Assembly (NCBI GenBank): GCA_027492875.1
Contig: JAPUDV010000110.1
Span: forward strand, 1-47,782
DNA: 47,782 bases
Direction: 5' to 3'
From: Candidatus Competibacteraceae bacterium
Lineage (GTDB): Bacteria; Pseudomonadota; Gammaproteobacteria; Competibacterales; Competibacteraceae
Shown here: piece by piece, positions 35,274 to 44,428 of the stretch
Position numbering within the stretch: the first letter of the stretch is position 1
Layout: each line of letters opens with the position of its first letter
Made by a program: the position numbers and the translations under genes
Notes under the pieces: model-generated
What the model was told of the DNA's origin: nothing
The model's database searches: none
Seen by the model: the letters and a program-made list of their open reading frames with translations, nothing else

Positions 35274-35297
35274 ACACCGAGACACCGAGACACCGAG
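35274..35297 (+). repeat. Three tandem ACACCGAG units
   Basis: Three perfect eight-base units in the divergent gap between the dehydrogenase and hemH genes, next to a TATAAA-type sequence. They could be a slippage-prone tract that changes promoter or leader spacing. Confidence 0.7.
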
Positions 35298-35310
35298 GCA
35301 TGACCGCATC

Positions 35311-36420
35311 ATGATGCAAGCGACCCCTTTCCCCTGCTTCTCCCACGACCAGCCCACCTGCACCGGGGTGCTGCTGGCTAATCTCGGCACCCCCGACGCC
35401 CCTACTCCCGCCGCCCTGCGCCGTTATCTGGCCGAATTTCTCTGGGACCCGCGAGTGGTGGAATTGCCCCGGCCGTTGTGGTGGCTGATCCTGCACGGCG
35501 TCATCCTGCGCATCCGTCCGGCCCGATCCGCCCGCAAATATCAAGCGATCTGGACCGAGGACGGCTCGCCGCTGCTGGCGATCAGCCGCCGGCAGACGAC
35601 GGCGGTGGCGACGGCGTTGCGGCAACGCTGCCTGGGTCCGGTGCAGGTGGCGCTGGGCATGCGCTACGGCAATCCCTCCATCGCCTCGGCGCTGGCCGAG
35701 CTGCGGGAAGCCGGCGCCCGCCGACTGCTGGTAGTGCCACTGTACCCGCAATACTCCGCCGCCACGGTCGCCTCGACCTTCGACGCGGTGGCCGCCGAAC
35801 TGCGGTGTTGGCGCTGGCTGCCGGATCTGCGGCTGATCAGCCACTACCACGACGACCCCGCCTATCTGGACGCACTGGCCGCCAGCATCCGCGCCGCCCG
35901 CGCCGGTCAGCCCGGTGAGCGGCTGCTGTTCTCCTTCCACGGTCTGCCCAAACGCACCCTGCTGGCCGGTGATCCCTATCACTGCGAGTGCCATAAAACC
36001 GCCCGCCTGGTCGCCGAACGGCTCGGTTTGCAAGCGGACCAATGGGCGGTGGCGTTTCAGTCGCGTTTCGGTCGCGCCGAATGGCTGCAACCCTACACCA
36101 GCGCGCTGCTGGCCGGCTGGGCAAAATCAGGCGTCAAAAGCGTGGACGTGGTCTGCCCCGGTTTCGCCGCCGACTGCCTGGAAACACTGGAAGAAATCGC
36201 CCTCGAAAACCGGGAGGCGTTTCTGGCGGCCGGCGGCGAACACTACCGCTATATTCCGGCTCTGAACGACGCGCCAGCCCACATCGAAGCGCTGGCCCGG
36301 CTGATCGTCCGGCACGCCGCCGGCTGGCCGGAACTGGATTCCGATTATGATCCGGCCGCCGCCGCCGCCGAACGGGTTGCCAGACGGACCCACGCCCTGG
36401 CCCTGGGCGTGAGGGTTTGA
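35311..36420 (+). CDS. hemH: Ferrochelatase
   Basis: A protein of about 369 residues that inserts iron into protoporphyrin IX, the last step of heme synthesis. Family segments are GVLLANLGTPDAPTPAALRR at the start, then VPLYPQYSAATVASTFDAV, the metal-site SFHGLPKRTLLAGDPYHCEC and VVCPGFAADCLETLEEI. The catalytic histidine is in SFHG. The ATG pair at 35311/35314 follows CCGAGGC; the open frame further upstream overlaps the divergent gene and is not used. The C-terminal tail is Ala-rich. Confidence 0.93.
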   Translation: MMQATPFPCFSHDQPTCTGVLLANLGTPDAPTPAALRRYLAEFLWDPRVVELPRPLWWLILHGVILRIRPARSARKYQAIWTEDGSPLLAISRRQTTAVATALRQRCLGPVQVALGMRYGNPSIASALAELREAGARRLLVVPLYPQYSAATVASTFDAVAAELRCWRWLPDLRLISHYHDDPAYLDALAASIRAARAGQPGERLLFSFHGLPKRTLLAGDPYHCECHKTARLVAERLGLQADQWAVAFQSRFGRAEWLQPYTSALLAGWAKSGVKSVDVVCPGFAADCLETLEEIALENREAFLAAGGEHYRYIPALNDAPAHIEALARLIVRHAAGWPELDSDYDPAAAAAERVARRTHALALGVRV

Positions 36421-36612
36421 TCGGATCACCGAGGAAGTCCGCGCCGCGCCGGCAGCGTCAAACCGGAAGGTTCACGAATCCGGTCCCCGCCGATTTCGAC
36501 CTCCATCCGAGCTGTCGCCTTCTATACTCACTCGATGAATATGGCGACTGAGGGTTCACCGCGCCACCAGCGACCCGTGGTGCGGTCGCCAACTCGATCC
36601 GGTGAGGGCAGC

Positions 36613-37365
36613 ATGATCCACGGCGTGTTATTTGATCTGGAAGGTGTGCTGTACGGCGGCGGCCATCCTTTGCCCGGTGCCCGCGAAGCCCTGCTCAGCC
36701 TGCGCGCGGCCGGCATTCCGGCCCGCTTCGTCACCAACTCCACCCGCCTGACGCGTGGCGCGATCATCAACCGGCTGGCGCGGATGGGGCTGGAAGTCTC
36801 GCTCCAGCATCTGTTTACCCCGGTGGTCGCGGCGCGCAACTACCTGATCGCCCGCAAGCTGACGCCGCATTTGCTGGTGCATGCCGACATCCAGAGCGAA
36901 TTCGCCGACCTGCTGGGCGGACCGCCCGGCGCGGTGCTGCTCGGCGACGCCGGCGACGCCTTCAGCTACAAAGCGCTCAACCAGTGTTTCCGGCTGCTGC
37001 TGGACGGACTGCCGCTGCTGTCGATGGGCTCCAACCGCTATTTCCGCGAAAACGGTCAACTGAGCCTGGATATCGGTCCGTTCATGGCCGCGCTGGAATA
37101 CGCCGCCGAACTGGAAGCCGTGGTACTGGGCAAACCCTCGTCCGCGTTCTTCCTGGCCGCAGTCAACAGCCTCAATCTGCCGCCTCAGGATGTGGTGATG
37201 GTCGGCGACGACGCCGAGATGGACGTATGCGGCGCGCTGGCGGCCGGTTTGCGCGGCGTACTGGTGCGCACCGGCAAATACCGACCGGACGACGAAGCCA
37301 AGGTCGCGCCCCACGGTGGCCGGGTGCTCGACGACCTCGACGCGGTGGTCGACTACATTCTCTGA
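36613..37365 (+). CDS. LHPP-like HAD phosphatase
   Basis: A 250-residue HAD-IIA hydrolase. Motif I is FDLEGVLYGGG: the nucleophile aspartate is present but the usual second aspartate is glutamate. This position also varies in the phospholysine/phosphohistidine phosphatase (LHPP) group, which this protein resembles. Motif II is RFVTNSTRLTR, the motif III lysine is in LGKPSSAFF, and motif IV is MVGDDAEMDV. The ATG at 36613 follows GTGAGGGCAG; the ATG at 36535 would add 26 unrelated residues. Substrate unknown; small phosphoesters or phospho-amino acids are possible. Confidence 0.8.
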   Translation: MIHGVLFDLEGVLYGGGHPLPGAREALLSLRAAGIPARFVTNSTRLTRGAIINRLARMGLEVSLQHLFTPVVAARNYLIARKLTPHLLVHADIQSEFADLLGGPPGAVLLGDAGDAFSYKALNQCFRLLLDGLPLLSMGSNRYFRENGQLSLDIGPFMAALEYAAELEAVVLGKPSSAFFLAAVNSLNLPPQDVVMVGDDAEMDVCGALAAGLRGVLVRTGKYRPDDEAKVAPHGGRVLDDLDAVVDYIL

Positions 37366-37472
37366 GGCGCGGCGATTGCGGGTAAAATCCGCCTTCGCTC
37401 CCCATCTTCTCTCCTGCTGGAGAACCGGGAAAGTCGATGGCCGACCCGCTTCCGCATCGAATCGGAGTTCCC

Positions 37473-38423
37473 ATGCGCGTTCTGTTTCCCGACATCAAGC
37501 CCTACGCTACCCAACGGCTTGCGGTGGACCCGCCGCACACCCTGTACGTTGAGGAATGTGGCAGTCCTCGCGGTCTGCCGGTACTGTTCTTGCATGGCGG
37601 CCCCGGCGCTGGCTGCGAGCCGATGCACCGGCGCTTCTTCGACCCGCAACGCTACCGCATCGTAGTGTTCGACCAGCGTGGCAGCGGGCAGTCCAGCCCG
37701 CACGCCGAACTGCGCGACAACACCACCTGGCATCTGGTGGCGGACATCGAGAAGCTGCGCGAACACCTCAACATCGACCGCTGGGTGGTGTTCGGCGGCT
37801 CCTGGGGCTCGACCCTGGCGCTGGCCTACGCCGAAACCCACCCGGATCGGGTGCTGGGTCTGATCCTGCGCGGGGTGTTCCTGTGCCGCGACTCGGACAT
37901 TCACTGGTTCTACCAGCACGGCGCCAACCGCCTGTTCCCCGATCTGTGGGAGCATTTCCTGGCGCCGATTCCGGCGGCGGAACAGAACGACCTGATCCAC
38001 GCCTACCACCGGCGGCTGACCGGCGCCAACGAGCTGGAGCGACTGCGCGCGGCCAAGGCCTGGTCGATGTGGGAAGGCGCCACCCTGACCCTGGAAAGCA
38101 GCCCGGCCACGGTCGAGCAGTTCGGCGAGGCCCACCGGGCGCTGAGCCTGGCGCGCATCGAATGCCACTACTTCGTCAATCAGTGCTTCATGGAACCCGA
38201 TCAATTGCTGCGCGACGCCGGTCGGCTGCGGGCCATTCCCGGCGTCATCGTCCACGGCCGCTACGATGTGGTGTGTCCGCTGGACAACGCCTGGGCGCTG
38301 CACCGGGCCTGGCCGGAGGCAGAGTTGCGGATCGTCTCTCCGGCCGGGCATGCCGCCAGCGAACCGGGCATCGTCGATGCGCTGATCACCGCGACCCAGG
38401 CGTTCGCTGATCGGCTGGCATGA
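37473..38423 (+). CDS. pip: Prolyl aminopeptidase
   Basis: A 316-residue alpha/beta hydrolase of peptidase family S33. The oxyanion segment is [10 protein letters not shown], the nucleophile is S110 in [13 protein letters not shown], and the acid and histidine are in [10 protein letters not shown] and [10 protein letters not shown]. It removes N-terminal proline from peptides in the cytoplasm. I chose the ATG at 37473, with CGGAG upstream. Its stop overlaps the dtd start (ATGA), so the two are coupled. Confidence 0.93.
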   Translation: MRVLFPDIKPYATQRLAVDPPHTLYVEECGSPRGLPVLFLHGGPGAGCEPMHRRFFDPQRYRIVVFDQRGSGQSSPHAELRDNTTWHLVADIEKLREHLNIDRWVVFGGSWGSTLALAYAETHPDRVLGLILRGVFLCRDSDIHWFYQHGANRLFPDLWEHFLAPIPAAEQNDLIHAYHRRLTGANELERLRAAKAWSMWEGATLTLESSPATVEQFGEAHRALSLARIECHYFVNQCFMEPDQLLRDAGRLRAIPGVIVHGRYDVVCPLDNAWALHRAWPEAELRIVSPAGHAASEPGIVDALITATQAFADRLA

Positions 38424-38875
38424 TCGGGCTGCTGCAACGGGTCGCCACGGCCTGGGTCGAAGTTGGCGGCGATACGGTGGGCGCCATCGATGCCGGCCTG
38501 TTGGTGCTGGTGGGGATCGAGCGCGGCGATACCGAGGCTCGGGCCGACCGGCTGCTGGATCGCATGCTCGGCTATCGGGTGTTTGCCGACGCCGCCGGTA
38601 AAATGAACCGAAGCGTGCGCGAGATCGGCGGCGGGTTGCTGCTGGTGCCACAGTTCACCCTGGCGGCCGACACCAGTAAAGGCATGCGCCCCAGCTTCAC
38701 TCCGGCCGCGCCGCCCGCCGAAGGCGAACGTCTGTTCGGCTATCTGGTCGAACGGGCGCAACGCCAACACGCGCCGGTCGCCACGGGCCGTTTCGGTGCC
38801 GACATGCGCGTCGGCCTGACCAACGACGGCCCGGTGACCTTCTGGCTGCGCGTGGCTCCGACCGCCGGCAACTGA
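38420..38875 (+). CDS. dtd: D-aminoacyl-tRNA deacylase
   Basis: A 151-residue Dtd. It removes D-amino acids mischarged on tRNA. The active-site strand reads [18 protein letters not shown], with the key threonine but proline in place of the common serine of SQFTL. The cross-subunit motif NDGPVTFW is intact. The start overlaps the pip stop by four bases. Confidence 0.93.
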   Translation: MIGLLQRVATAWVEVGGDTVGAIDAGLLVLVGIERGDTEARADRLLDRMLGYRVFADAAGKMNRSVREIGGGLLLVPQFTLAADTSKGMRPSFTPAAPPAEGERLFGYLVERAQRQHAPVATGRFGADMRVGLTNDGPVTFWLRVAPTAGN

Positions 38876-38904
38876 CCCGCCTTCCCCCTATCCGCGGTAC
38901 GTGC

Positions 38905-41900
38905 ATGATCCCTGATTCCCTGACTCGTCCCGGCTCCCCGCCGCGATCCGGAAACATTGTTCTAGTCCTGCTGCTGGCGCTGGTCGTATTGGCCGCCGAC
39001 GCCTGGGCACAGCCGGCGGTTCCGGCGGTGGCGCCGGCCGATCCCGCCAAGGTCGTCGAGCAGCAGGCGGCGCGCCGGCAGGCGCTGGCGCACGACCGGG
39101 AGGTCCTCGATCAGACTCGTCAGGATCTGCAAGCACGGCTCGCCGACCTGCCGCGGCAAATGGAAGCGCTGCGCCCGGAGCAAATCAACGAGGCGATGCT
39201 GGAACAAACCCGGGTGGACGTGGAATCGGCGCGGCTGCGCCAGGAAAGCGCCCTGTCGGAGCTGAACAACAGCAAGCGGCGCATCGAGGATCTGCAAAAG
39301 GGCATCGGCGAGCTGGAGGCGCGCGAACAACTGCTGAAAAACCCGGCCAAGGACGCCGCCGAAGGCGCAGCCGACCGCGCCGAGCAATTGCGGCAAACCA
39401 GTCAGGCGCTGGCCCAACAGCGCACCGATCTGGAACTGGAAACCCTCAACCTGGTCAACCTCGGCGACCAGCTCGACATCGCCAAGCTCCGCTCGAAACT
39501 GGCCGAGCAGTCGCGGGAGCGGATCGAACGGACCTTCCAGCAGCGCCAGGAGCAGGACCGGCAAAGCGCCCAGGCCGAACTGGTCGGTCGCGTGCAGGCC
39601 GACCTCGCGACCCAACAGGATCGGGCCAGGGAGCTGCGCCAGCGGCTGTCTCAGAGCCAGGGCGCGCTGCCGCTGGCGCTCTGGCAACGCCTGACCACCG
39701 AACTGCAGACGGTCGAGGAGCGCATCAATCTGTTGAGTCTGGACCGCCATCTGGCCGAGACCGCCAGCGCGCTGGCCCGGCTGACGGCCCTGCCGAACGA
39801 GACCGGCACCGGGTCGGACGATCTGTGGAGCGCGCTCGAACAGCTCGCCGCGATGCGCGACGACCTGGATCGCACCACCGATCTGCTGCAACAGAAAAAC
39901 ACCGTCTACGAACAACAGCGTCAGGTGATCGAGCGGCGCGAGGCGGCGACGGCCAGCGACCGGCGGTTGCGCGGCGAGGAACTGCAACTGGCCGCCCAGT
40001 TGCTGGCCGATTTGAACCAGCGCGCCGAGCAGGCGCGGGAGCAGTTGCTGCGCGTCGGCGATCTGGCGGCGCGGCTCGACCGCGACTACCGGGAGCGCCT
40101 GCGGCGGGATCTGTTCACCCGCAAGCCCTATCCGGAAACGGCCGAGGCCTGGCGGCAACTGCTGGAAACCATGGTCACCGTCCCGCAGGTGCTGTTCTAC
40201 CAGATCCGGCTCAGTCTGGAGTCAGCGCTTCGGGCGCTGTTGGACGCCACCGCGCTGCGCTGGGTGATGCTGGTGGTTTTGGAAGGCGCGCTGGCGTGGG
40301 GCCTCCTCGCCGGGCGACGCGGTCTGCGCCGAGCGTTGCACCGCCTCGGCGAACAGGAGCGCCAGGGCGACAGCTTCCTGCGCCAGTTGGTCGCCAGCGC
40401 GCTGCTGCTGGTCCGGGCCAATCTGGGCGGCGCCGGCTTCGCGGCCGCCCTGCTGTTGCTGCTGGCGCTGGTCGAAGCGCCCCAGCCGGGCTTTGGCATC
40501 CTGATGACGCTGGCCCTGGTGTGGTCGGGGATCAAGCTGCCGATCAGCCTGGCCTGGCTATTGCTGGTGTCGCCGCGCCTGCCGGCCGAACGGCGACAAC
40601 CCGCCCTGTATCGCCAACTGTTCTGGACACTGATCGGCGGCGGCGTGCTGGTGACCCTGGTGGTGCTGGCGCATCTGAGCGATTTACCCGCCAGCGTGGT
40701 GAACGCCCTCGACCGCCTGTTCATGCTGTACTGGTTCTGGGCCTTCCTGCCGGTGTTGCGCATCCGCCGGCTGGTCATGGATCTGCTCGGCGCCCTGTAC
40801 GGGGAGCGGCTCTGGTTCGTGATGTTGCGCTTCGGCAGCCTGCTGCTGCCGCTGTCGCTGCTGGGCGCGACCGTGCTGGGCTTGCTCGGCTACCTGCAAC
40901 TGGCCTGGCTGGTCGCCGGCTACCTGCTGATCTTCATCGCTGCGCTGGTCGGCTGGATGCTGGCGCGCAGCCTGCTGAACGATCTGGTGGTGGCGCTGAA
41001 AAACTTCGCCGTGACCCATTCTGGCTACGGCCTGCTGTGGACTCAGGACATCATCACCCCCCTGCATCGGATTCTGAATCTGCTGCTGTTTCTGGGGGCG
41101 TGGGTCGCGCTGTTTCGCGCCTACGGCTGGACCGGCGAATCCACGGTCGTCAGCACGATCCAGGGCTTCCTGGAGCGACCGCTGTTCGCCATGGGCGCGG
41201 CCGACATCACCACCTGGCGCATTTTCATCACCGTCACCAGCCTGCTGGTGGTGATCTGGCTGGGGCAATGGAGCCGGGCGATCAGCTACCGCTGGGTGTT
41301 ATCGCACATCAGCGACCTGGGCGTGCGCCACAGCCTGTCGGTGTTTACCCAATACACCGTGGTGCTGGTCGGGCTGCTGTTCATCCTGCGGGTGGTCGGC
41401 ATCGATCTCACCACTTTGGCGGTGTTCGCCGGCGCGGTGGGCGTCGGCATCGGGCTGGGCATGCAGAATCTGGCCAACAATTTCGTCAGCGGCCTGCTGC
41501 TGCTGATCGAGCGACCGCTACGCAGCGGCGATATCGTCCAGGTCGGCACTCATCTGGGCGAAGTCACCAGCATCGGCATGCGCTCGCTGACCGTGCAGAC
41601 CTTCGACAACGAGTCGGTCATCATTCCCAACGCCGAAGTGGTCGGCAACGCCTTCACCAACTGGACCCACGGCGACCGGGTGCTCCGCACCATCCTGTGG
41701 GTCGGGATCAGCTACGACGCCGACCCCCGTCAGGCGCAACACATCCTCGAACGGATCCTGCGGGAGCATCCGGCGGTGCTGGCCGAGCCGGAACCGCTGG
41801 CGCTGCTCTGGGAGTTCGCCGATTCCTCGGTGAAATTCCGCGTCCAGTATTTCATCGACCTGGGCCGGAATCAGTTGCTGAAAACCCGCAACGAGATTCT

Positions 41901-42009
41901 GTTCGCGGTTTGGGACCGGTTCCGGGAAGCGGGGATCCGCATTCCCTACCCGCAGCACGACCTCTATCTCAAGGAGTGGCCGTCCCCCCCGGCCGCGACG
42001 CACGGATGA
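38905..42009 (+). CDS. mscK: MscK/KefA-type mechanosensitive channel
   Basis: A 1034-residue protein. A signal segment (NIVLVLLLALVVLAADAWA) leads to a long periplasmic coiled coil (about 50-400), then about ten membrane helices and a C-terminal MscS domain. The pore helix AVGVGIGLGMQNLANNFVSG is followed by ERPLRSGDIVQVG and SVIIPNAEVVGNAFTNWTHG, which are canonical. MscK-type channels open under membrane tension and release ions during osmotic downshock. The gene directly precedes the osmoregulated-glucan genes, separated by a gene scrap and a repeat. Confidence 0.9.
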   Translation: MIPDSLTRPGSPPRSGNIVLVLLLALVVLAADAWAQPAVPAVAPADPAKVVEQQAARRQALAHDREVLDQTRQDLQARLADLPRQMEALRPEQINEAMLEQTRVDVESARLRQESALSELNNSKRRIEDLQKGIGELEAREQLLKNPAKDAAEGAADRAEQLRQTSQALAQQRTDLELETLNLVNLGDQLDIAKLRSKLAEQSRERIERTFQQRQEQDRQSAQAELVGRVQADLATQQDRARELRQRLSQSQGALPLALWQRLTTELQTVEERINLLSLDRHLAETASALARLTALPNETGTGSDDLWSALEQLAAMRDDLDRTTDLLQQKNTVYEQQRQVIERREAATASDRRLRGEELQLAAQLLADLNQRAEQAREQLLRVGDLAARLDRDYRERLRRDLFTRKPYPETAEAWRQLLETMVTVPQVLFYQIRLSLESALRALLDATALRWVMLVVLEGALAWGLLAGRRGLRRALHRLGEQERQGDSFLRQLVASALLLVRANLGGAGFAAALLLLLALVEAPQPGFGILMTLALVWSGIKLPISLAWLLLVSPRLPAERRQPALYRQLFWTLIGGGVLVTLVVLAHLSDLPASVVNALDRLFMLYWFWAFLPVLRIRRLVMDLLGALYGERLWFVMLRFGSLLLPLSLLGATVLGLLGYLQLAWLVAGYLLIFIAALVGWMLARSLLNDLVVALKNFAVTHSGYGLLWTQDIITPLHRILNLLLFLGAWVALFRAYGWTGESTVVSTIQGFLERPLFAMGAADITTWRIFITVTSLLVVIWLGQWSRAISYRWVLSHISDLGVRHSLSVFTQYTVVLVGLLFILRVVGIDLTTLAVFAGAVGVGIGLGMQNLANNFVSGLLLLIERPLRSGDIVQVGTHLGEVTSIGMRSLTVQTFDNESVIIPNAEVVGNAFTNWTHGDRVLRTILWVGISYDADPRQAQHILERILREHPAVLAEPEPLALLWEFADSSVKFRVQYFIDLGRNQLLKTRNEILFAVWDRFREAGIRIPYPQHDLYLKEWPSPPAATHG

Positions 42010-42152
42010 TGACCCGGCTCGCGCCGGCCGCGATGATCTTCGTGCCGAGTGCCGGCGGCATCAGCCACAATGCACGCGAGCACGCCGTGCCCGGGCATTT
42101 GGAAGCCGACGCAACCCCGCGGCTTGCCCCACCGCTGGAACGGACTGCCTGA
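42006..42152 (+). pseudogene. C-terminal scrap of a carbamoylase-type amidohydrolase
   Basis: Forty-eight codons reading LAPAAMIFVPSAGGISHNAR and EHAVPGHLEA, then stop. MIFVPS-GGISHN is the closing motif of M20-family Zn amidohydrolases (N-carbamoyl-L-amino-acid hydrolase, allantoate amidohydrolase), where the histidine lies in the active site. The rest of the enzyme (about 360 residues) is absent: upstream is the intact mscK end, and the first ATG overlaps its stop. An interspersed repeat begins right after the stop. It is a relic of a lost gene. Confidence 0.55.
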
Positions 42153-42220
42153 GAGGCGTTTTTGTACGGCATCCGCCCCGTCAAGCGCTTGAAAAACATC
42201 CTCGCCCCAAACCCCTTGAT
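42153..42220 (+). repeat. Interspersed repeat, copy B
   Basis: GAGGCGTTTTTGTACGG, a short gap, then GCGCTTGAAAAACATCCTCG and CCCCAAACCCCTT: the same order of motifs as at 15541-15605. It lacks the terminator stem of copy A. The rest of the gap (42221-42359) shows no gene and leads into the opgG ribosome site. Confidence 0.55.
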
Positions 42221-42359
42221 CTATTTGGAAGAGGCCATTCGTTCGGCCCGCCGCCCCCTTCCGTCAAGATGGCTGGAATGTCCGAATCACCCTACAATAT
42301 TGCCTTCCACGCATTCTCCCAAACCTCATTGGATTACACGCCCAGGGAGCTGTAACACC

Positions 42360-43925
42360 GTGAAATTTCGCATGCTGCTGAGTCTGGTTCTGCTGGCCAG
42401 CGTCGGATTCTGCCCGATGGCGGGTTTTGGCGCACCCAACGTGCCCGAATCCACCCAAGCCACGACGCCCGCCCCCAAACGCTTCAATTTCGCCGATGTT
42501 CGCCGTCGCGCCGAGGTGCTGGCGACCCAGCCGTTTCAGGCGCAGGGCAACACGCTGCCCGATTTTCTCAAGCATCTGGATTACGACCAGTACCGCGACA
42601 TCCGCTTCCGGGCGGAAAAGAGCCTGTGGCGCGACCAATCGCTGCCGTTCGAGATCCAATTCGCGCCGCTGGGCTTCCTGTTCTTCCAGCGGGTCGCCAT
42701 CAACGTGGTCGACGAGGGCGAAAGCCGGCCTTTGGAGTATGCCAGCGATCTGTTCGACTACGGCAAAAACAAGGTGCCGGAGGATTTGCCCAAGGATTTG
42801 GGGTTCGCCGGCTTCAAGGTGCTGTATCCGCTGCATACCGACAGCCATTACGATGAAGTCGCGGTGTTTCTGGGCGCCAGCTACTTCCGCGCCGTCGGCC
42901 AAAATCAGAACTACGGTCTCTCGGCGCGCGGCCTGGCCATCGATACCGGCCTACCCAAACCCGAGGAATTTCCCTATTTCCGCGAGTTCTGGCTGGAAAA
43001 ACCCAGTAAGGACGCCACCGAGCTGACCGTGTACGCGCTGCTGGACAGCCAGAGCCTGACCGGTGCCTACCGTTTCGTCATCAAGCCGGGCGTCGGCACC
43101 CAGATCGAGGTCAAGGCCAATCTCTTCGTCCGCGACGGCGTGCAAAAACTCGGCGTGGCGCCGCTCACCAGCATGTTTTACCACGGTGCCCTGAACGAGC
43201 GGTTCTTCGACGATTTCCGCCCGCAGGTGCACGATTCCGATGGTTTGCTGATGGCCACCGGCGGCGGCGAATGGATTTGGCGCCCGCTCAACAATCCGAC
43301 CCGGCTGCGCATCAGCGCCTTCCAGGACAACAATCCGCACGGCTTCGGCTTGTTGCAGCGCGATCGCAATTTCGACGACTACCAGGATCTGGAAGCGCAT
43401 TACCATATCCGGCCGAGCGTCTGGGTCGAACCCGAGGGCGAGTGGGGCAAGGGCTCGGTGCACTTGATCGAAATCCCCAGCACCGCCGAACGCTACGACA
43501 ACATCGCCGTGTTTTGGAGTCCGAAAAAACCGGTCGAGGCCGGCCAGCAACTGGAGTTCAACTACCGCCTGTATTTCTTCCTGGACCTGCCGAACCTGTC
43601 GCCGGGCGGCCATGCGTTGACCAGCCGGGTGGGCGCCGGCGGCGCCGGCGATCCGGATGTCTCGCGGCGGCGGTTCGTGATCGATTTCAGCGGCGAAGCC
43701 CTGAACAAACTGCCGGAAAATACTCCGGTGAAGGCGATGATCAGCACGTCCACCGGCCAGATTCAGAACATCGTGATCCAGAAAAACACCTATGCCCAAG
43801 GTTGGCGCGCGTCCTTCGAACTGCTGTCGCAGGGGAGCGATTCAGCCGAACTGCGCTGCTTTCTCAAACTCGGCGAGGACGTGCTGACCGAAACCTGGAG
43901 CTATCAGTGGACCGCCCCCAAATGA
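42360..43925 (+). CDS. opgG: Glucan biosynthesis protein G
   Basis: A 521-residue periplasmic protein for osmoregulated periplasmic glucan synthesis. A signal peptide (FRMLLSLVLLASVGFCPMAG, cut near GFGA) precedes the conserved start FNFADVRRRAEVLATQPF and LDYDQYRDIRFRAEKSLW. The second domain includes EWIWRPLNNP, GFGLLQRDRNFDDYQDLE and VEPEGEWGKGSVHLIEIPS, all typical of OpgG/MdoG. I chose GTG at 42360, with CAGGGAG upstream and the signal peptide directly after; the ATG at 42162 lies in the repeat. The stop overlaps the next start (ATGA). Confidence 0.93.
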   Translation: MKFRMLLSLVLLASVGFCPMAGFGAPNVPESTQATTPAPKRFNFADVRRRAEVLATQPFQAQGNTLPDFLKHLDYDQYRDIRFRAEKSLWRDQSLPFEIQFAPLGFLFFQRVAINVVDEGESRPLEYASDLFDYGKNKVPEDLPKDLGFAGFKVLYPLHTDSHYDEVAVFLGASYFRAVGQNQNYGLSARGLAIDTGLPKPEEFPYFREFWLEKPSKDATELTVYALLDSQSLTGAYRFVIKPGVGTQIEVKANLFVRDGVQKLGVAPLTSMFYHGALNERFFDDFRPQVHDSDGLLMATGGGEWIWRPLNNPTRLRISAFQDNNPHGFGLLQRDRNFDDYQDLEAHYHIRPSVWVEPEGEWGKGSVHLIEIPSTAERYDNIAVFWSPKKPVEAGQQLEFNYRLYFFLDLPNLSPGGHALTSRVGAGGAGDPDVSRRRFVIDFSGEALNKLPENTPVKAMISTSTGQIQNIVIQKNTYAQGWRASFELLSQGSDSAELRCFLKLGEDVLTETWSYQWTAPK

Positions 43926-44428
43926 GCCCGGCGGCGCTGTATCTGGCTCCCCCGTCCGCAGCGCCGTCCAATGATCTGTTGCTGAGTCGGCTGGGTGCCT
44001 ACTGGCGGGCGCTGGGGGTCAGCGACCCGGATCAGATTGTGGCGCTGAGCGAACAGGCGCTGCGCCGCATGCCCGATTCGCCCGAATCCCCGGATCCGCT
44101 GATGGGAGCGCTGGCGGCGGCGCGGGAATTGCTGGACGACTGGCTGGCGCGGACGCTCGACCTGCCCCGGCGATCACGGGCGCTGGCGGCGGCGCGGGCG
44201 GCGCTGCTGAGCGGCGCCGCGCCGGATTGGCCGGCCGCGTTGTTCGCGCCGCCCGGCGCCGCGCGGGACATGGCCGACGCCCTGCGCGCGGCTGTGGCCG
44301 ATCCCGCTCCAGCGTCTGCTCCCGGCGTCATGTCGGCCCAGCGGATCGAGCTGTTTTCGCTGTTGGACCCGCTGCGTCGCTGGCGACGGCGGGGCGCTTC
44401 CTCTCCTTCCGGAATAACGCCTTCATGA
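43922..44428 (+). CDS. Linker ORF between opgG and opgH
   Basis: A 168-residue protein rich in Ala, Leu and Arg, with no membrane segment or signal. Its start overlaps the opgG stop and its stop overlaps the opgH start, both as ATGA, so it is translated with them. OpgH proteins usually have a cytoplasmic N-terminal region of about 130-150 residues; the OpgH here lacks it, and this ORF plus OpgH (168 + 693) comes close to full OpgH length (about 850). I infer that it is the detached N-terminal region of OpgH. Sequence similarity to that region is weak by eye, so an unrelated small gene remains possible. Confidence 0.6.
   Translation: MSPAALYLAPPSAAPSNDLLLSRLGAYWRALGVSDPDQIVALSEQALRRMPDSPESPDPLMGALAAARELLDDWLARTLDLPRRSRALAAARAALLSGAAPDWPAALFAPPGAARDMADALRAAVADPAPASAPGVMSAQRIELFSLLDPLRRWRRRGASSPSGITPS

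Noticed and set aside
35272..35300. CRISPR-like short tandem repeat
   Set aside because: Three perfect eight-base units without spacers are a simple tandem repeat, not a CRISPR array. I saw no CRISPR array anywhere in the window.
39825..42152. 775-codon plus-strand frame inside mscK
   Set aside because: Nearly all of it is the +2 shadow of mscK with Arg/Gly-rich composition. Only its last 48 codons, beyond the mscK stop, look like real protein and are reported as an amidohydrolase relic.
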